10,154 bases of DNA, taken from Devosia sp. Lineage in GTDB: Bacteria; Pseudomonadota; Alphaproteobacteria; Rhizobiales; Devosiaceae. The stretch lies in NCBI GenBank assembly GCA_028290685.1, contig JAQGJI010000198.1, positions 1 to 10,154 of the forward strand, in the 5' to 3' direction. The notes beneath the pieces were generated by a model, which had not been told where the DNA came from, did no database searches, and was given only the letters and a program-made list of their open reading frames with translations. Shown one piece after another: positions 6,689-10,154 of the stretch. Made by a program: the position numbers and the translations under genes. Within the stretch, counting starts at the first letter, position 1, and every line of letters begins with the position of its first letter.

Positions 6689-7954
6689 TTACATCTGGGC
6701 TTCGACGGCGTCGGCCATAACATTGGCTGCGTCTTCTGCACCCATGTCAGGATTGTTCACGAACTCGGTCACCGTATCCATGATCGCCCCGCGGAATTTC
6801 TGCGCGATTGTCATATTGTGAGCCATTGAACGCACCAGCGTACCACCATCGATGGAAGCTTGCAGGTCAGCCTGGGACGTTTGCTGGCAAGGATTGAAAC
6901 CTTCCGAAAGATCAACGTCGAGGCGTGCCGGTATCGAGCCTTTGGCTTGGTTGAAGGCGGTCTGGAATTCTGGTGAGAGGATCGTGCTAGCGAGCAGCTT
7001 TTCGCCCTCTTGGTAGTCAGGCTCGTCCTGCTGGAAGAACACGACGGAGTCAGCGTTCAGGATGAAGCCTGCTTTGCCCCAGTCCGTCGGCGCCTGCGCA
7101 CAAACATAGTCTGTGCCTTGCTTGAAGCCGGCGGCCGTGAGCAGGCCGATCGTCCAATCACCCATGATGTGGAAGGCAGCTTCGCCGTTGCCCACCATGG
7201 ACGACATGGTATCCCAATCTCGCCCAACTATCCCAGAATCCATGTATTTCGATGTCATCGTACGAAGCTGATCGAGAGCTTTGATCATGCCGTCGCTCCG
7301 CAGAGCTTCCGGGTCGCCTTCCACAAAAGCTTTTCTGTAAAGGTCGATGTCCATTCCATAGACCACGACTTCAAAGATGGTGGAGTCGGTCCAGTCTGCT
7401 GTCGAGTGAGCGATGCAGATCTTGCCGGCGGCGACTACCTTGTCGCAGGCGGCGTTGAAGTCAGCCCAGGTCTTAGGCACCTCGGCGACCCCTGCTTCCT
7501 CCATCACCTTGGGTGAAGCCCACATCCAGTTGATGCGATGGATATTCATCGGCACAGCAACCCAATGGTCTGCCGGTTTCATCACCGGCAGGAGTTCTGG
7601 TGCAACTACTGCTTCCCAGCCTTCCGAGGCCGCCAACTCGTCGAGGTTAGCCGTCATGCCGGTCTCGTTCCACTCAGCGATCTCGGGGCCTTTCAGCTGA
7701 ACGGCAGGAGGTGCGTTGCCACCCACAACATCTGCCCGCAGCTTTGCCAGAGTGTTCGCCGTGTGCCCGGCAATCGCTGTCTGCTCCCAGGTGCCACCTG
7801 CAGCTGTGAACATTTCCCCGAGCTTTGCGATCGCCGCGGCGTCCGAGCCGGTAGCCCATTGGTGCAACAGCAATGTCTTGGGCTCAGCCAGCGCACTGGT
7901 TGACATCAAGGCAAGCGTCATCAGGCCGAGACCGGCCTTGGTCAAAATCTTCAT
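6689..7954 (-). CDS. periplasmic sugar-binding protein of ABC transporter, GtsA (glucose/mannose)-like
   Basis: This 421-residue family 1 solute-binding protein begins with a clear Sec signal peptide: charged MKILTK, a hydrophobic core, then ALA at 21-23 with likely cleavage before EPK. The mature protein has the blocks LHQWATGSDAAAI, VQLKGPEIAEW (85-95), VPMNIHRINWMW (134-145) and MGDW (264-267). The many Trp residues are typical of sugar-stacking sites. C285 (YVCAQAPT) and C356 (FNPCQQ) occupy the places of a Cys pair I recall in Pseudomonas GtsA and so may form a disulfide. The similarity to GtsA supports glucose, mannose or another aldose as ligand, but binding specificity in this family shifts easily. 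The start has AGAGGA four bases upstream. It is the first gene of the operon, about 90 bases from a putative promoter. Confidence 0.94.
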   Translation of the reverse strand: MKILTKAGLGLMTLALMSTSALAEPKTLLLHQWATGSDAAAIAKLGEMFTAAGGTWEQTAIAGHTANTLAKLRADVVGGNAPPAVQLKGPEIAEWNETGMTANLDELAASEGWEAVVAPELLPVMKPADHWVAVPMNIHRINWMWASPKVMEEAGVAEVPKTWADFNAACDKVVAAGKICIAHSTADWTDSTIFEVVVYGMDIDLYRKAFVEGDPEALRSDGMIKALDQLRTMTSKYMDSGIVGRDWDTMSSMVGNGEAAFHIMGDWTIGLLTAAGFKQGTDYVCAQAPTDWGKAGFILNADSVVFFQQDEPDYQEGEKLLASTILSPEFQTAFNQAKGSIPARLDVDLSEGFNPCQQTSQADLQASIDGGTLVRSMAHNMTIAQKFRGAIMDTVTEFVNNPDMGAEDAANVMADAVEAQM

Positions 7955-8040
7955 TGGTCCTCTCCCTTGGGCTGACCGACCGGTTTCCGGTTCTGCAGCC
8001 GCGTGCTAGGCCCTAAGTTTTCTCCTCGAAACTCCCGGCC

Positions 8041-8066
8041 TAATATGTTCTATGATGAACTTATTA
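8041..8066. promoter_or_regulatory. candidate ROK-repressor operator, 26-bp inverted repeat
   Basis: TAATATGTTC (8041-8050) and GAACTTATTA (8057-8066) are inverted repeats matching at 9 of 10 positions, around the 6-base centre TATGAT. The repeat lies between the divergently transcribed binding-protein and ROK-regulator genes. It covers the spacer and -10 zone of the leftward promoter and lies 28 bases before the preferred start of the regulator gene. This fits a repressor that blocks both the transport operon and its own gene. Binding is inferred from symmetry and position. Confidence 0.62.
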
Positions 8067-8076
8067 CGGGTGTCAA
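8047..8076 (-). promoter_or_regulatory. candidate sigma-70-type promoter for the transporter operon
   Basis: On the minus strand TTGACA (8076 down to 8071) is a perfect -35 box. Eighteen bases later TAGAAC (8052-8047) matches 4 of 6 positions of the -10 consensus; shifted alternatives are equally weak. Transcription would begin near 8040 and give a leader of roughly 85 bases before the binding-protein ATG at 7954. The leader includes a small ACCGG/CCGGT inverted repeat at 7979-7991. The promoter overlaps the 26-bp inverted repeat, so bound repressor would block it. Confidence 0.5.
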
Positions 8077-8093
8077 CGCAAGGCCGCAAGACG

Positions 8094-9296
8094 ATGCGAC
8101 ATTCACCGCTCACCGCGCTGTTGTACAAACAGCCAGAAGGCACCCCGGCCGCTCGCATTGTGCAAACGCTTGGCGAGCATGGCGCCCTAAGCGCTACACA
8201 ACTCGCGCGTATCACCGGCCTCGCCAAATCGACCATCTCGACGGCACTCGCAAGCCTGAAAGATTCTAACATGGTGATTGAAGGCGCCTGGGCAGTGCGA
8301 GGCAAATCACCAGGGGCAGGCCGCCCAGCAATAACCATCACGTTGAACCCCGAGGTCGGCACCTGCGTGGGGGTACTCCTTGGAGTAGAACACATCCAGG
8401 TAATCCTGGCCGACGTTACCCACGCGGTGATATCGGACGCGTCCACCGCCATGAATTCGGATTATACTCCCCGCGAGGCCGTGGCAGTGGCGTCGAAATT
8501 GATAGAGCAGGCTTACAAGAGCTATGGCCTGTCCACCGATACCATGCTCGGAGTCGGCATAGCTGTCGCCGGCCCCATAAATCCGCGCGATGGCAAAATC
8601 CTGCGTGCCAGTGGGGTTCCGACGTGGGCGGGCGTTAATATCGCTGAAGAGTTCAAGCGGGTTCTAAGGCGCCCGGTGATTGCCGAAAACGAGAGCAACT
8701 GCTCGGCCATTGCTGAACTGATGTGGGGTGTTGCCAAAGGGTGCGATGACTTTGTTTTCTTGACCATGGATATGGCAGTGGGTGGTGCTGTTGTTTTGAG
8801 GGGACAGCTAGTGTCCGGAAACGCCGGCGCAGCGGGTGAGTTCGGGCACATTTGCATAGATCCCAATGGCCCACAGTGCCGCTGCGGTAAGCGTGGCTGC
8901 CTGGAGCTTTACGCAGGTCTAGAAAGGCCCCTTTCCCGCTACTCCAGCGCCCAGGGTGGCCCGGTAACGATCGAAGACGTAATCTCTAGGGCCGTGGAGG
9001 GCGACGACGTCTGCCGAGCCATGATCAGAGACACAGCGCATGTAGCCGGGCGTGGCCTTGGAATAGTCACGTCCATATTGGACCCGGGCCTAGTAGTAGT
9101 CGGAGGACGGCTTGCCATGGCTGGAGATCTCCTACTAGCTCCCTTAAGGACCAGCTTCGAGACACATTCACTGGTCAGGCAGAGCGGACCGAATCCGGAC
9201 ACCGACACGCAAATACGCGGCAGCGCCTTCAGCGGACGCGGGGCATGCCTCGGCGCAGTCGGCCTAGTGCTCCGGAGTTGTGGCCGATCTGGCTAG
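8094..9296 (+). CDS. ROK family transcriptional regulator (NagC/XylR type), divergent from the sugar operon
   Basis: This 400-residue sugar-responsive DNA-binding protein starts with a winged helix-turn-helix at about residues 15-65 (SATQLARITGLAKSTISTALASL) followed by a ROK sugar-binding domain. GVGIAVAGPI is at 153-162 and EFGH at 249-252. The zinc motif is complete, with H252 and C262, C264 and C269 in CRCGKRGCLE. The N-terminal phosphate loop of ROK kinases (DxGxT) is missing (GVLLGVEHI instead), and the catalytic Asp position reads ENE, so it should be a regulator and not a kinase. I chose the ATG at 8094. The longer in-frame start at 8052 has no ribosome site and would put the first codons inside the operator repeat; a GTG at 8070 is also possible. 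The likely role is repression of the adjacent operon until sugar binds. Confidence 0.92.
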   Translation: MRHSPLTALLYKQPEGTPAARIVQTLGEHGALSATQLARITGLAKSTISTALASLKDSNMVIEGAWAVRGKSPGAGRPAITITLNPEVGTCVGVLLGVEHIQVILADVTHAVISDASTAMNSDYTPREAVAVASKLIEQAYKSYGLSTDTMLGVGIAVAGPINPRDGKILRASGVPTWAGVNIAEEFKRVLRRPVIAENESNCSAIAELMWGVAKGCDDFVFLTMDMAVGGAVVLRGQLVSGNAGAAGEFGHICIDPNGPQCRCGKRGCLELYAGLERPLSRYSSAQGGPVTIEDVISRAVEGDDVCRAMIRDTAHVAGRGLGIVTSILDPGLVVVGGRLAMAGDLLLAPLRTSFETHSLVRQSGPNPDTDTQIRGSAFSGRGACLGAVGLVLRSCGRSG

Positions 9297-9410
9297 GCAG
9301 CGGCCTCTGTGTAGCCGGGGCGCCTTTCATGCGAAGGCTGGACATTCCCCACGCAGTTCGATCAGTTGAGTGGAAGTCCCTTGAATTCCGATTAGCCAAG
9401 AAACCATTCC

Positions 9411-9964
9411 ATGAACCAGATCGACCTAGCCGGACAGATAGCCGTAGTGACTGGCGGCGCCCAAGGAATAGGTTTTGCCATAGCCCAACGCCTGCTTGCT
9501 TCCGGTGCCAGCGTGAGCCTTTGGGACTTGGATGCGCAAAGGCTCGAAAAGGCGCGGGAGGAGTTGGGCGCCTCAGCGTCGACGGTGAAGGTTGATGTCA
9601 CGGAGTATGGCGGAGTGGCTGCTGCCACGGCCGAGGTGGAGGCAACATTCGGGTGCATCGACATTCTCGTTCATTCGGCGGGAATCGCGGGCCGGAACGC
9701 ACCGCTCGACGAGTATGATCTTGAGGAGTGGCACCGGGTGATTGAGGTAGACCTAAACGGAGCTTTCTATGTTAATCGAGCCGTGTTGCAGGGCATGAAG
9801 GCGCGCAACTATGGGCGCACAGTGAACATCGCCTCGATCGCTGGCAAGGAAGGCAATCCAAATGCCCCCGCCTATGCCCGCGGCCAAAGCCGGAGTCATT
9901 GGCATGACCAAGGCAGTCGGTAAAGAATGCGCGAAGTACGATATCGCTATCAACGCCATCACCC
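9411..9964 (+). pseudogene. SDR family oxidoreductase, frameshifted and truncated by an IS element
   Basis: The frame from ATG 9411 encodes a good SDR N-terminal part: TGGAQGIG at residues 15-22, an acidic WDLD after strand 2 (NAD type), and a SAGIAG in place of NNAG, then NIASIAG with the catalytic Ser. At 9876-9882 an extra C turns the frame. As written it reads YARGQ and stops at 9921-9923; dropping one C at 9877-9879 restores AYAAAKAGVIGMTKAVGKECAKYDIAINAIT with an intact YxxxK. The restored frame then runs into an IS end at 9965, losing about the last 60-70 residues, including the DGG end. Two lesions make it inactive unless the frameshift is a sequencing error, and even then it lacks the C-terminal third. 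It lies 114 bases after the ROK gene in the same direction and was probably part of the same sugar locus. Confidence 0.85.
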
Positions 9965-9990
9965 TGAACTGCACCGGGAACTCCGGAGGC
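9965..9990. repeat. putative terminal inverted repeat of the IS element
   Basis: The sequence starts TGAACTGCACCGGG and contains a small CCGG-GAACT-CCGG symmetry at 9975-9987. It stands between the disrupted SDR and the transposase stop codon, where the transposase-binding end of the element should be. The matching copy at the other end lies outside the window, so the exact repeat length is not known. Confidence 0.55.
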
Positions 9991-10003
9991 TGTTTGGTTT
10001 AAG

Positions 10004-10154
10004 TTATGCGGCCATGGCCGGTTGTTCCAGTGCGACGTAGAAGTTTGCCTCGGCTTCGGCTGGCGGGATGTTGCCGATGGGTTCGAGGAGGCGCCGGTGA
10101 TTGAACCAGTCGACCCATTCGAGAGTGGCGAACTCGACGGCCTCGATGTTTCGC
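10004..10154 (-). CDS. IS3-family transposase OrfB, C-terminal fragment (5' end outside window)
   Basis: Reading leftward from the window edge to a TAA at 10004-10006 gives 49 residues beginning RNIEAVEFATLEWVDWFN and then HRRLLEPIGNIPPAEAEANFY, ending EQPAMAA. This is the characteristic C-terminus of the integrase-type (DDE) transposase OrfB of IS3-family elements: the W-x-x-W-F-N-x-x-R-x-H/L pattern followed by a Pro-rich P-I-x-x-I-P-P-A-E block. The catalytic acidic residues lie upstream in the protein and are not in the window, so activity cannot be judged. OrfB is normally made by -1 frameshifting from orfA, which would also be beyond the right edge. The reading frame is intact to its natural stop. 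Confidence 0.9.
   Translation of the reverse strand, partial: RNIEAVEFATLEWVDWFNHRRLLEPIGNIPPAEAEANFYVALEQPAMAA

Larger units (their letters stand above)
9965..10154 (-). mobile_element. IS3-family insertion sequence, right end only
   Basis: From 9965 the SDR homology stops and a sequence beginning TGAACTGCACCGGG follows, resembling terminal repeats I recall from IS3-family elements of rhizobia. Thirty-nine bases inside is the stop of a leftward transposase frame, the usual spacing between the end of orfB and the right terminal repeat. The element continues past the window, so its length, left end and target duplication cannot be seen. The junction base is inferred from loss of the conserved SDR sequence after AINAIT and could shift by a few bases. 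Confidence 0.8.

Noticed and set aside
8016..8033. AGTTT / AAACT short inverted repeat in the divergent intergenic region
   Set aside because: Only 5-bp arms with an unrelated 8-base centre; it is unlike the strong repeat at 8041-8066, so not a convincing second operator.
9297..9410. Possible separate promoter for the broken SDR (TTGAGT then GATTAG)
   Set aside because: The -10 matches only three of six positions; the gene could equally be read from the ROK transcript.
1..10154. CRISPR arrays, phage genes, toxin-antitoxin or defence genes, tRNA or riboswitches
   Set aside because: No regularly spaced repeats, no cloverleaf or known aptamer pattern, and every long frame is explained by sugar metabolism, regulation or the IS element.

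Overview
The window looks like accessory, sugar-catabolic DNA from an alphaproteobacterium, most likely of the rhizobial/Devosia type (Hyphomicrobiales). This is inferred from the moderately GC-rich coding style, the CUT1 sugar transporter coupled to several short-chain dehydrogenases (SDRs), the divergent ROK-family regulator, and the IS3-family insertion sequence at the right edge. No ribosomal, tRNA or housekeeping gene is present, so the genus cannot be fixed.

Layout. Bases 1-276 hold no complete gene; an open frame entering from the left ends at 111 and could be the tail of an upstream gene. A rightward SDR of the gluconate 5-dehydrogenase (IdnO) type lies at 277-1038. It meets head-on a seven-gene leftward operon, and two stem-loops occupy the junction (1025-1080). 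Read in its own direction, the operon runs from about 7954 to 1079: periplasmic sugar-binding protein, two membrane permeases, ATPase, an aldose 1-dehydrogenase-like SDR, a TIM-barrel sugar isomerase/epimerase-like protein, and a second SDR. Gaps are 10-16 nt, the two permease genes overlap by 8 nt, and the only larger gap (63 nt, after the binding-protein gene) contains a perfect 9-bp hairpin.

Regulation. A ROK repressor-like gene diverges from the operon. Between them lies a 26-bp inverted repeat (arms 9/10 matched) that overlaps a TTGACA-type promoter facing the operon. This is the arrangement expected of a local, sugar-relieved, autoregulated repressor.

Right end. Downstream of the regulator is a fourth SDR that is broken twice: a one-base frameshift removes the catalytic lysine of the YxxxK motif, and an IS3-family element (left-facing transposase tail and terminal repeat) cuts the gene at about 9964/9965.

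How the parts may work together (inference). The binding protein and permeases resemble the Pseudomonas Gts glucose/mannose uptake system. The 2901-3665 SDR closely resembles Caulobacter D-xylose 1-dehydrogenase, and the 277-1038 SDR resembles 5-keto-gluconate reductase. The locus therefore looks like an uptake-plus-oxidation module for an aldose or a derived keto/aldonic acid. No lactonase, dehydratase, aldolase or kinase is in the window, so the full pathway and the true substrate are not determined.
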